Shown: piece by piece, positions 54,046 through 64,000 of the stretch
Position numbering within the stretch: the first letter of the stretch is position 1
How the letters are laid out: each line of letters begins with the position of its first letter
NCBI GenBank assembly: GCA_001692895.1
Contig: KV748198.1
Coordinates: forward strand, 1,152,367 to 1,216,366
Length of the DNA stretch: 64,000 nt
Direction of reading: 5' to 3'
DNA from: Cenococcum geophilum 1.58
Lineage: Eukaryota; Ascomycota; Dothideomycetes; Gloniales; Gloniaceae
Translations under genes and position numbers: made by a program
The notes under the pieces: model-generated
Told to the model about the DNA's origin: nothing
Seen by the model: the letters and a program-made list of their open reading frames with translations, nothing else
Database searches by the model: none

Positions 54046-56449
54046 TTAACGATTTTTTGGTTATATAATGGCAATCTACGGCAATTTAACGGCAATTTGC
54101 CCTTACGTAGTAGTGTATAACGGTTAAACTCTATAAGGGCTCCTATAGAGGATTAGGTACGAAATCTCTACTTAAGCCCGGTTTCTATAGGTTTGCGTAG
54201 TAAAAGTCGCTAATTAGGTCCTTTGTATTTTTAAAGTCTTTCTATAATTGCTATTCTGGCTAATCTATATTAAATCCTGTATAGATAGCTCTGTAGTAGA
54301 GCCGCCGTCCTCTGCCTTTACTAAAGTATTTAAAGTTAATAATTTATTTAACGGTCTACTCCTTATAGTTCTTATCTTTGTTCTTATCTTAGATTAGTAC
54401 TAGTAGGGGTTTAGACTATATCTATCCCAGTAAGGAATTAGGCTAGTAAAGGTATAGTAGCTATAGGTAAAATATAGGCTATATCCTACGGGTAGCTAGG
54501 GTAGGTAAGAGCTCTAGCTTATATACGGCTCCCTTATTAATAACTCATTTAATTTAATAGGGGCCGAGATTTTTATAATTAAGTGACTTTATAGGCCTTT
54601 GCGTAGAGATATTATATACATTTAGCTATACCTAGTCGCCGACACGTATCTCCAGTAGTGGTGTTCTATAACAGTCGGCGAAGTAGGCTTACTTTACTTA
54701 AGCCCAGGCCATTTCTCCCCTGTAGTAGTTAAGTAGATTTTTTTATACGGTCTATATACTAGTTAGTAAGTAGCATCTTAAGGCGTTTTCTATATAGCAG
54801 TTTCTTATTAATAGGTTCTAGTAGCTTTATGCTAAATTAGGGGTAATAACCCTTATTCGCGAAAAATAGAGTAAGTCCTATAGTGGCTAAGACGTAGTTA
54901 TTAGCTATAAACTTGCCTAGTAGGAGGTAATCTACCTAGTTGTTCTAGCCGTAGGCAACGACCTATCGTAAGTACGCCTTTATACTGGCGTTGGCGTTTT
55001 CTAGCTGTCCTATAGTCTTATAGTAGAAGGATATAGATATCTTAACGGAGATACTAAGACGTTAACAGATCTGTCTCTATAGGTTAGAGTTAAATTGTAT
55101 ACCCTGGTCGGACGTAATAGAGTTAGGTATCCTATATAGTTAATAAACTTCGCGAAAAAAAGCGTCTACAACGTTGTTAACGGCTATACCTTCGGTTAGG
55201 ATATAGTAACGTTCCTTTATAAGTTGGTATATTATTATTAGAATGTTCTTATAGGTATAACCATGCCATTTATAGGGTGGTAGGTTAGTAATAAAGTCTA
55301 TAGCTATATCTGCCTACTACCGTATAGGGATTAGTAGCGGGTGTAGTAGTCCTTAGTACTTAGTGCGAAAGGCCTTAATACGCTTATAGCTATAGTAGGC
55401 GCTTATAAAGCATTTAACTAAGTCTATTATCTTAGGCCAGAAGTAGTATCGGCTAAGGAGTTTATACATTCCTCCTTTACTTAGGTAACCGCTTAACCGG
55501 AGGTTATAGGCTATTTAGATTAATTGCCGTTATAGGTCTTCTAAATTAGGGACAAATAGACGGCCTCTATAGTAGAGTCTATTCTCCTTTACTTCTAAGG
55601 CTGCTATATTAATTTAGCCTAAGTTTTAGAGGCTAGTAGGTGGCTTACAGACGCTAGCAGTTTTTGCGGTAATAAGTTAGTGTAATAACGGGTTAATAGA
55701 GATGTTATATGTAGCAGTAATAAGCTTATTAATTTTAGGGGGCGGCTCTAAGTCTATAGCGTAAAGCTAAGGTGCGGATGGTTTTATTATAGGTAGCATA
55801 CTAGGGGCCAAGTTCTTTACTTTTAGGATTATCTGCTATTAGAACTAATTATAGGGGTTATCCTCTAACTAAGGAAGATCTTATAAGCGGCGTATTAGGC
55901 TATTAGGTTTTATACCTTATACTCCTAGCCTATATATAATTTTAAAGTTAAAACCGGAGAGGAACTTATTCTAATATACTTAGCATTAGTTTAGCTGCTT
56001 TATAGTTATAAAGTACTTAAAGTTACAATAATCTGTAAGGACTTTAGTTAGCTAGTTAGGTTTTACTAAAGAGAGTTCTAGTTAGAATTCTTTAAACGCT
56101 TATATAATTATAGGGGGTTCTTTATTATAGATCTTATAGTTATACTCTTATAGTATAAGCTTAGACGAGTAGAATGCGGCTAGGTAAAGGAAACCGTTAT
56201 TACCTATCTAAGAGAGGACGCCTACGTTAATATAATCTAAGGAGTTGGTTTTAAGATAGAGTTATCATCCTAGTATAAAGTGAGCTAAGATAGGTACTTT
56301 AGTAAAGGCATTTTTAAGGTCTTGGAACGCCTTCTTATAGTTAGGTATCTAGGTAAAGCATAGGTACGTTTTTCTTCCTTTTATAGAAAGGCCCTTCGTT
56401 TATATTATTGCTATAAATAGTGCTACTACGCCTAAGAAGTTATATATAA

Positions 56450-57350
56450 ATTTTTAATAAAAGTTAGTAAAACTAAGGAAGGCTTATACGTCCTTAATGC
56501 AGTTAGGGGCTTACTATTTAGTAATTATATATACCTTCTTAGGGTCTATACGGACACCCTTAGTAGTAATAATTAGTCTAAGGTATTTTACTTCTATAAC
56601 TAAGAATTTATACTTATTTAAATTAATATAGAGTCCTACTTTCCTAAGGCGCTATAAAACCTTTTAAACGTGCTTAGTATACTTAGAAGGGTTATTACTG
56701 TAAATAAGTATGTCGTCTAGGTACGCTAAGTAGAAGTCATTAAGGTAGCCTTATAAGGCGTTATTAATATAGCTTTAGAAGGTACCTAGGCCGTTATATA
56801 CGCCAAAGGGCATAATAGTATATTTAAATTGGCCGAAGCGTAATACAAATGCGGTTTTCCATTTATTACCTTCCTATATTTAGAAATAGTTAAAGGCGGC
56901 GATAATATTAAGCTTAGTATAGATTTTAGCTTAGCTAAGCTACTTAAGGGTCTTACGTATAAGTGGTACTAGGTATTAATTCTTAATCGTAATAGCGTTA
57001 AGTCCTTTATAGTTAACGTAAAATTAAATACCTCCTTCTAGCTTCTTAGCGAGAAGGATAGGGGCAGCTACTAATAATATACTAGGATAAATGAACCCTT
57101 TATTAAGGTGCTTATTAATATACTTTTTTATAACTAGAAGTTTATCTTTTAATATTAGGTAGGGTCTCTTATAAAATAGCATTTTTCCTTATTTAATATT
57201 AATGGTATAGTCGTTAGGTCGATGTAGAGGAAGTATATCTACGCCCTTTTATAAGCATATATCAATAAAGTTATAGTACCTCTTAGGGAGGAGCTTGCGG
57301 AGTTCCTTATTAGTAAGTCCCTTTTTAAGCTTTATAAACTTCTTAAAGTC
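56450..57350 (-). pseudogene. Family-2 gypsy reverse transcriptase remnant of element D
   Basis: The minus strand near 57.05-56.6 kb reads GFIYPSILLVAAPILLAKKLEG-like text, NYKGLNAI and then DFYLAYLDDILIYS, with both catalytic aspartates kept as GAC GAC. Colinear with the RT start of element H (42.68-43.03 kb). Occasional stops (for example at former CAG/TGG codons) inactivate it. Confidence 0.75.
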
Positions 57351-58099
57351 CAAGGTTAAGAGTTTATTAAGTTCTATAGGCGTATCGTCCTCTAGGAGGT
57401 TTACTCGATCTATCCTATTACTATAGAGGACGTAATCCTATTCTTTATTAAGTTTATATAGCCGTAAGTAAGAGGCTACTATAACGACCTAGTTCCTCCT
57501 TCGTACTATATAATAGAAGGCTACGGCACTAACGTAGTAATAGTTAGTTATGGATAGTATAATTAGAGGTTCTTTAGGTTAATATCCTAAGGAGTAGGTA
57601 AAGGCGGCTAGGCTATACCCTAGTCAGGTCTCTCTGCAGTAGTTAGAGTTAAAAGTTACTTCTCTTTTCTTCTAGTTAATAATAGGGTTATGCTGCTTAA
57701 GCTAATTCATTCTAAGGATAATAGGGTAATTGGCAAGTGCTATAACGTAGGCCTAGAGCTCTTCTTAGTGTCCATTTATATCTAGATAGAGTTATACTAT
57801 ATAAGTAATCCTTTATGTAGTATAACTACTATTAGCAAGTTATAGGGCGCGGGCTTTAGTAAGGGGTAAGGTTAGTAGGTTATGTTTACACACAAATTAG
57901 GTATCTATAAATTTATTAATAGCTCCGTAGTTAATTATAAAACGGTCTTTATATTGTTTTTTTAGCAGTTATTCCTATTATAGGTAAAACTATCTATTTC
58001 CGTCCGTCTATTCTTACTAAGTTATCTATTAAGCAGGCCGATATATAGATCCCTCTATTATTAGGGTATCCTAGCTCGCGACTTAGGGCTAGGACTAAG

Positions 58100-59690
58100 C
58101 ATTTCCCGCTACTTCCGCTACTGCTGCTTCTTTATCTTATACGGTAACGGTACGTAGCGAGGTATTTAGTATTTAAGGTATAAAGTTAGGTGTTAGGCGG
58201 CGATTACTAAACCTAGCTATTAGGCAGTTTAGGTTTTCGTAATAATAGCCTTCTTAACGGCATCTATAGTAGCGCCCTAGCTTCTAAAGAAGCTTATACT
58301 CTCCGTCTAGGAGTTTACGTGGGAAGGTTAGTATAGAGAGGTTAATATTGGCTCTGGTAGTAGTATTAGTAGTAGGTGTCGGTAACCTAATATATATAGG
58401 TGTGGTTGGCCCAGAGGGCTTTTATATAGGAGCCTTTAGGTAAGGGTTAGCAGTAAAGATCTAATTTAGCTGTTGTTTAATCTTCTATAGGGCTGCTACT
58501 ATGCTATAAACATTATTATAATTATAACTAGCGGCAGCGTAACTAAGATAATAGGTAACCTTTTTAAGAAGGTCTTCCTAGTCTTTAGCGTCGTCTTAAA
58601 AGAGGACTTTAGTGTATTTCTAGAACTTAATATAGAACTCGTTAAATGACTTAGTAGGACTTATCTTTAGGGCGCGTAGTTTAGCTTAACTGGTAGCTAC
58701 TAGGTCGTAGTCGCGATATATTAAATTAAGATTATTAAGGACCTTATAGTAGGACTACCACTTCTAGGGGCTATTAGTCTCCTATTAGGCGAAAAGTCTA
58801 TTAAATAGGGTACCCTTTATACGCCCAATAATGTAACCAATCTTAGTATCCTCCCTAGGAAAGAGGTAGGCGCTCTAGGTTAGTTTCTTATAGATTTATA
58901 TCTTCTAGTAGCTATATTCCTTACGGTCTCCCTAAAAGACTAGGGGATTAAGGTATTATATATTAGACCCCGTAATTATAGCTTAAGTTTAGTCGCTATT
59001 ATAGGGGTTATCCCTATTAGGTAAAGCTACTTAACGCTAACTTTTAGCTAAGTGTTGGGTGGGTAAGGTTGCTAAAGGCGTAGAGACTTAGGTGGTGTAA
59101 TACGTAGTAGGGAGGTACTTAGCATCGTTACAAATATGCTCGTTAAGCTAAAACTGTAGGTATTTAATTATACCCTCCTTCTTAGTAACCTAGGCAATAA
59201 ATACAATCTTAGCTTTCTTTAATTATTAAATATTACGCTTAGATATATAGAGGTTATCTTTAGTCTCTTAGCGTGTGTTATTAGTAAGTGCCTTACTAGC
59301 TTATAAGTCTTAAATAATATTATAATCTTAGGCAGTACGCAGTTTAGCTCGTATAAGCTTTAGGTAGTAGTTCTATAGAAGGTGGTAGTATTTATTAGGT
59401 TTTCGTGCTACCATTTATATTTTTAAGACTTTTATTAAAGTTCTAGAATAATAAGCCTAGCCGTTATTAAGATATTGAGTTTTAGCCCCCAATTTTGAGC
59501 TAAATTGCTATTCCTTTAGAACTACTTAATGAATTACTTCTAAAGTTAGAGTAGAGCCTTAGAATAGGCATAAAAGGTTAGTTATAGAATTTTATAATTT
59601 ATTATAAAGCCGTTATTAAGATATTAAGATGCGATTTTCCTGATTTTTGGTGGTTTTTAGAGTAGTCTGAGGACTAGGGTGGACCGGGGA
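58100..59690 (-). pseudogene. gag and leader of element D
   Basis: Colinear in reverse with element H 40.08-41.8 kb. A zinc-knuckle position near 58.2-58.3 kb is degraded. The leader (59440-59690) has the word CGTTATTAAGATATT twice (59462 and 59602) and keeps some TG/CA. Confidence 0.6.
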
Positions 59691-59696
59691 GTGGTG

Positions 59697-59807
59697 GAAC
59701 ACGTTACTACGCGTGGCTGACATAAGCTATACGCGAAGCGTACGCGAGGGCACGGGGTTCCGCTAGGGAGTCTCCTATGGAGGCTCCTGCGGCGGCGTTC
59801 CGTGACA
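59697..59807 (-). repeat. Truncated 5' LTR of element D
   Basis: About 111 bp corresponding to the right half of 53519-53723 (from TACTACGCGT to GTTCCGTGACA). The part that should adjoin the leader is missing. The outer end and the target duplication are intact. Confidence 0.7.
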
Positions 59808-60976
59808 AATTATAACTATATTATATCTGTTATAGTTTATAAGTAGCTTATAGAAGTTTATAGAGATATACTACTAGGGGCAGTTGGGTATTAGGAGAGG
59901 TTTTAATAATCCTAGGGTTTTATCTTATAGAATTATAGACCTATAGCAGTTATTATAGTTCCGTACGTAACGGTTAATATTTATAACTATTTTAGGCTAG
60001 TAGTAACAGTTACCAATAATCTTATAGGTTTTATTTTTTTAGGGTAAGCCGTAGAGACCTAGATATATACTTTGGTAATAAGCCGGGTTTATAAGTTCCG
60101 TTTCTCTACTACTACTAGCCGTTCTTAGTACTTAAGTAGTCCATTTTTAAGGGACCATAGGCTAGTAATATTCTTTACCTTTTTATAGTATTTCCGTAGA
60201 GAAGGGTTTATATAGTTTATTTATAGTAGTTTATTAATAAGGTTAAATTCTATAGGGTTAATAGGATATATCTCAGCGCTTAAAGATTTAGTACTTAGTT
60301 CTTCCTATATCTAAGGGTTAAGGTACTCTGGTTATAGTAGCGTCTAGGTCTATAATAAGATCTTTACAGCTATCTAGTTATTTAGGTCCTGTTTACGTCT
60401 TATAAGAGCGTCCGCATAGTTAGTAGCGCTTAGCCTATATATAATTAGAAAGTTAAATTAGGATAAAACGTTTGCCTAGCGCGCTTACTAGGCTATAAGG
60501 GCCTTAGTTATTATAAAGTATTTTAGAGCCTTATAATCCGAAATTACCTAAATAGGCTTAGGGGTCCCTTTTAGCTATACTCACTAGTGCTAAAAGCTAG
60601 AGATAATAGCCAACATTTCTTTATTATGGATTAGGTAGTTTAGCTTAGTATTTATTATAGTTTTTAAGTAGTAAGTAATAGGGTGCTATTCTCTATCTAT
60701 CTGCTTTTAGAAATAAACGCTAGTAATAATACTATTTAAAGCATCCGTTTCTAGCATTAAGGGCCATTCTAGGTTAAAGTGGGCGAGTAAGGGAGCGGAG
60801 ACTAGTTGTTTCTTAAGCTTATTAAAAGCCTGCTTATATATAGTATTAAAGTAAAAGGGCTGGTCCTTTATAGTAAGGCAGCTAAGGGGTTAAGTAATCT
60901 TACTATAGTTCTTAATAAAGCGTTAGTAGAAGTTATAGAAGCCTAAGAATAACTATATCCCTTTTACGGTCCGTAG
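59808..60976 (-). mobile_element. Gypsy element F, part 2: integrase start and RNase H
   Basis: Resumes after the AATTA duplication and is colinear with element B 6060-7190. It ends at the GTAG target (60973-60976) of the solo LTR. Confidence 0.8.
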
Positions 60977-61216
60977 TGTGGGAGGGTACGACCACTCTCA
61001 GATAGGAAAGTCACAGTGCCGTCTGTCTGTCTGTCGGTCGGTCGGTCGGTCGGTCGGTCGGTCGTCAGTCGTAATCAATCAGTAGGAAAGCAGTCAGTAA
61101 GAAGAAAGGAAAGAATGTATTCCGGTAGGTCGTTATGGTGAGGAGAGAAGCCGAAGGCTCAATATATACAGGAAAATGCCAAGGCACTAAGTAGTGGCCC
61201 ATTTTACCCCACCACA
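60977..61216 (+). repeat. Solo-LTR-like repeat R240, copy 2 (not RIP-mutated)
   Basis: 240 bp, nearly identical to 742-984; TGTGGGAGGG ... CCCCACCACA ends and 4-bp target duplication GTAG (60973-60976, 61217-61220). The main differences are in the number of GTCG units and a few single bases. Confidence 0.85.
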
Positions 61217-62691
61217 GTAGTAGTTTCTACTAATTAATTACGGCCATCTTTTCTAGGTTAGCCTTAATTCCGTCTATACTAATAATAAACCCTAAGTACT
61301 TTATATACTTTACACTAAATTTTAACTTCTTAATATTGGCCTAAAGGCTAGCCTTATAGAGTTATTATAGGACCTTATAGACGTGCTCCTTATATTCTAA
61401 CTTATTCTTAGAGTAAATTATAATATTATCTAGGTAGGCCGTGTAGAAGTTATTAAGGTAGTTAAAGAGTATATTATTTATATATTGTTAGTATATAGCT
61501 AGTCTATTAGTTAGTCTAAAAGGAAGTACTTTATACTTATATAATCTCTATTAAGTCCGAAATATAGTAAGATCTATAGATTTAGGGTTTATTTTAATTT
61601 AGTAGAAAGCTTAATAGATATTAAGCTTTATAAATACCTTAGCTCTATTTATTTAGGCCAGTGTTTTATTAAGTAGGGGTAGCGGATAACGGTCTTTACG
61701 GGTTATATTATTAAGCTTATAATAGTTAATATAGAAATAAAGTCCTCTGTTTAGCTTTTTTATAAAAAGGATTAGGGAGGTAAAAGGGGCCTAGCTAGGC
61801 TTAATAAACCCCTTTAATAGGTTATTAATAAGGTACTACTTAGTAGCCTATAACTTGGTAATGGATTATTTATAAAGGGGGGTATAGTTAAGGGCGTTTT
61901 CTTTATCTAACTTAATTTTAATTTTATAGTTATACGGTTAATATGGTGGAAGTATATTAAATACTGCCTTAGAGAATACGTCTTTAAACTTTTGGTATTA
62001 ATAGGGTAGTTTTTATTCTACTAGCTCCTTGTCTATAAGCTCGCTTTCCTTTTTACTAAGCTTACTTTTCTTTTCCTTAAGTGTTTAGTTAATTTTGTAT
62101 AAGCTAGTTATAAAAGTAATGGTATTAGGCTAGACTAAGTTCTAGTAGAATTTTACGGCGCTAATATAGCAGATATTAACTGGTAGGAGGTCTATAGGTT
62201 TCCTTATAGCCGTTTACCGGACCGTATTTTACGGTTTAGGGTTTATAATCCTTTTTAGCTCCTATTCTATCTTCTATAAGTTATCCCTCTAGTTTATTAG
62301 TTTAGTATAGTGTCTAATATTTCTTGCTATTCTTTATAGCTATATAGGGCCTAAGCTCTCTATAGGGGGCTTTTTAGGTTATTATTAACTTCCTAGGTCT
62401 TTAATACGGGTAGCGTAATATAGGTAGTCTGGGGGCGGCGTAGTATATAGATTTATTACGGATTAAGCTATATATCTTTCTTAAAGACCTAGTTCCTATA
62501 TATAGCATTAGCTTAGTAAATAGTATTAATTTAAGGCCGTATAAGATTTTCTATTATAATACTAATTTCTTTTATAAAGGAAGGAGTTAGGGGTAGGGTT
62601 TTAGGCTAAATAAGCCGTCTACTCTATATATCTAGCTATAAGCCTAAATAGGCTAGCCATTTTCTCTTTAAAATTATATTATGGCTTCCTA
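61217..62691 (-). mobile_element. Gypsy element F, part 3: RT and protease region
   Basis: Colinear with element B 7200-8650. The RT motif at about 61418-61439 reads AYLDNII (aspartate to asparagine by TG-to-TA). It ends where element G begins (62692); gag and the 5' LTR of F lie outside the window. Confidence 0.8.
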
Positions 62692-64000
62692 TATTACGGA
62701 ACGAGGGTAGTGGCTATAGAGCGTATATATTTAAGGAGTCTATAAAACGTTACGCGATTAATTGTAAGGGTTGAGGGCGTAAGGAGGTAATATACCTACG
62801 CGTAGCTAATATAAGCTATACGCGAGGTGTATATAAGAGCACGGGGCTCTCCTATAGAGGTAGAGCTTTGGTGACGCTGTAGTTACTATATATATATAAA
62901 AGGGACACTTAAGGTATAAAAAAGAAGAAAAAAGGGGGGTATTACTAAAGGTTTAAAACAACGTTATATAATAAGGCTTGGCATCTAAAAATCCGACTAA
63001 TTAGATAACTTTAGCTGCCGGTTAAAGTTCCTAGATATCTTAACAATATTCCGGTTATGTAATCGCACTTTACCGCAATTTAATAGTAATTTGCCCTTAT
63101 ATAGTAATGTATAACGGTTTAACTCTATAAGGGCTCCTATAGAGGATTAAATATAAAATCTCTGCTTAGGCCCGGTTTCTGTGGGTTCGCGTAGTAAAAG
63201 TCGCTAATTAGATCCTTTGCATTTTTAAAGTCTTCCTATAGTTGCCATTCTAGCTAATCTATATTAAATCCTATATATATAGCTCTATAGTAGAGCCGTC
63301 GTCCTTTACCTTTACTAAAGTATTTAGAGTTAATAATTCGTTTAACAGTCCACTTCTTATAGTTCTCGTCTTCGTTCTTATCTTAAATTAGTACTAATAG
63401 GGGTTTAGGCTATATCTACCTTAGTAAGGGGTTAGGCTAATAGAGGTGTAATAGCTATAGGTAAAATATAGGCTATATCCTATAGGTAGCTAGGGTAGGC
63501 GGGAGTTCTAGCTTATATATAGCTCCCCTATTAATAACTTGTTTAATTAAATAGGGGCTAAGGTTCTTATAATTAAGTGACTTTATAGGCCTTTGCGTAG
63601 GGATATTATATATATCTAGCTATACCTAGTCGCCAATACGCATCTCCGGTAGTGGCGTTTTATAGTAGTTAGCGAAGTAGGCCTACTTTACTTAAGCCTA
63701 GGCCATTTCTCCCTTATAGTAGTTAAGTAGATTTTTTATACGGTCTATATACTAGTTAGTAAGTAATATCTTAAGGCGTTTTCTATATGGCAGTTTCTTA
63801 TTAATAGATTCTAGTAGCTTTATACCAGATTAGAAGTAATAACCCTTATTTATAAAGAACGGGGTAAGTCCTATAGTGGTTAAGACATAATTATTTACTA
63901 TAAATTTACCTAGTAGGAGGTAATTTACCCAGTTATCTTAACTATAGGCGACTACCTATTATAGGTACGCTTTTATACTAGCATTAGCGTTTTCTAGTTA
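62692..64000 (-). mobile_element. Gypsy element G (family 2), partial: LTR part, 3' UTR, integrase end
   Basis: Starts with TATTACGGAACGAGG, the family-2 LTR outer end. About 190 bp later the LTR passes directly into the D-like 3' UTR (CAGAGCTCCGG-equivalent at 62862). The missing stretch is bounded in D by two copies of TATAGAGG, pointing to a microhomology deletion. From 63.1 kb it is colinear with D 54.1-55.0 kb (integrase C-terminal region). It runs off the window. Confidence 0.8.
62993..63045 (-). repeat. Palindrome module P1 (core) in the 3' UTR of element G
   Basis: AACTTTAGCTG / CCGGTTAAAGTT (63007-63029) with the preceding CTAATTAGAT and following CCTAGATATCTTAA words, as in B and copia. 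Confidence 0.65.

Larger units (their letters stand above)
53519..59807 (-). mobile_element. Ty3/gypsy element D (family 2), minus strand, inserted in F
   Basis: Flanked by an exact 5-bp duplication AATTA (53514-53518, 59808-59812). Left LTR 53519-53723 is complete (TGTTACGAGGCGCGG ... GTTCCGTAACA); the right one is shortened (about 59697-59807). Minus-strand order: gag (59.4-58.1 kb), protease region (about 57.9 kb), RT (57.3-56.5 kb), RNase H, integrase (55.7-54.7 kb), C-terminal part near 54.2 kb, 3' UTR with P1 and P2 palindromes. The RT motif YLDD is intact (56712-56723). Less RIP-damaged than family-1 copies but not coding-competent. Confidence 0.85.

Overview
The window looks like a gene-poor chromosome region of a filamentous ascomycete (Pezizomycotina). 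About 58 of the 64 kb is retrotransposon debris in which the dinucleotides CA and TG are almost absent while CpG survives. That is the signature of repeat-induced point mutation (RIP, C-to-T at CpA on both strands). Reading frames are full of TAG/TAA stops, yet protein families are still recognisable by eye. No rRNA, tRNA or CRISPR feature was seen.

Layout. 1-4598: plus-strand Ty3/gypsy pol remnant, an unassigned gag-like remnant and two copies of a ~240 bp solo-LTR-like repeat. 4599-13929: gypsy element B (minus, both LTRs), split by a LINE-type insertion (about 9493-12845) with an 11-bp target duplication and poly(A). 14238-31122: gypsy element A (plus, both LTRs), split by two further insertions. 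One is a Ngaro/PAT-like tyrosine-recombinase retrotransposon with split direct repeats (17722-22590); the other is a Ty1/copia element (23608-29700) with an exact 5-bp target duplication. 31123-31935: degenerate DNA including a Helitron-like remnant.

31936-37886 is a ~6 kb island of normal base composition. It carries three head-to-tail minus-strand genes (about 32576-33055, 34896-35384, 36330-37037). They encode low-complexity, probably disordered proteins that share only a ~28-residue C-terminal module ending in GD(L/V)T(L/I)xL(L/M) directly before the stop. The first gene can be modelled with a 71-nt first intron and a tandemly duplicated, still coding-constrained last exon. The island ends against a truncated Tc1/mariner transposase remnant.

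38489-64000 is again a nested stack: gypsy C with a MITE, gypsy family-2 element H, gypsy family-3 element I, a deleted chromovirus E, a Tc1/mariner remnant, a second MITE, and gypsy F. F is interrupted by family-2 element D (53519-59807, exact 5-bp target duplication), by a solo LTR (60977-61216) and by family-2 element G, which runs out of the window.

The most unusual points are: (1) the duplicated terminal exon of the island gene, with inverted repeats able to pair with either splice site; (2) two palindromic 3'-UTR modules shared by unrelated retrotransposon classes (a 100-bp one is colinear between a gypsy and a copia element); (3) the split-direct-repeat element; (4) the LINE whose 5' half is not recognisable LINE sequence. 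All calls come from reading the sequence; no database search was run.
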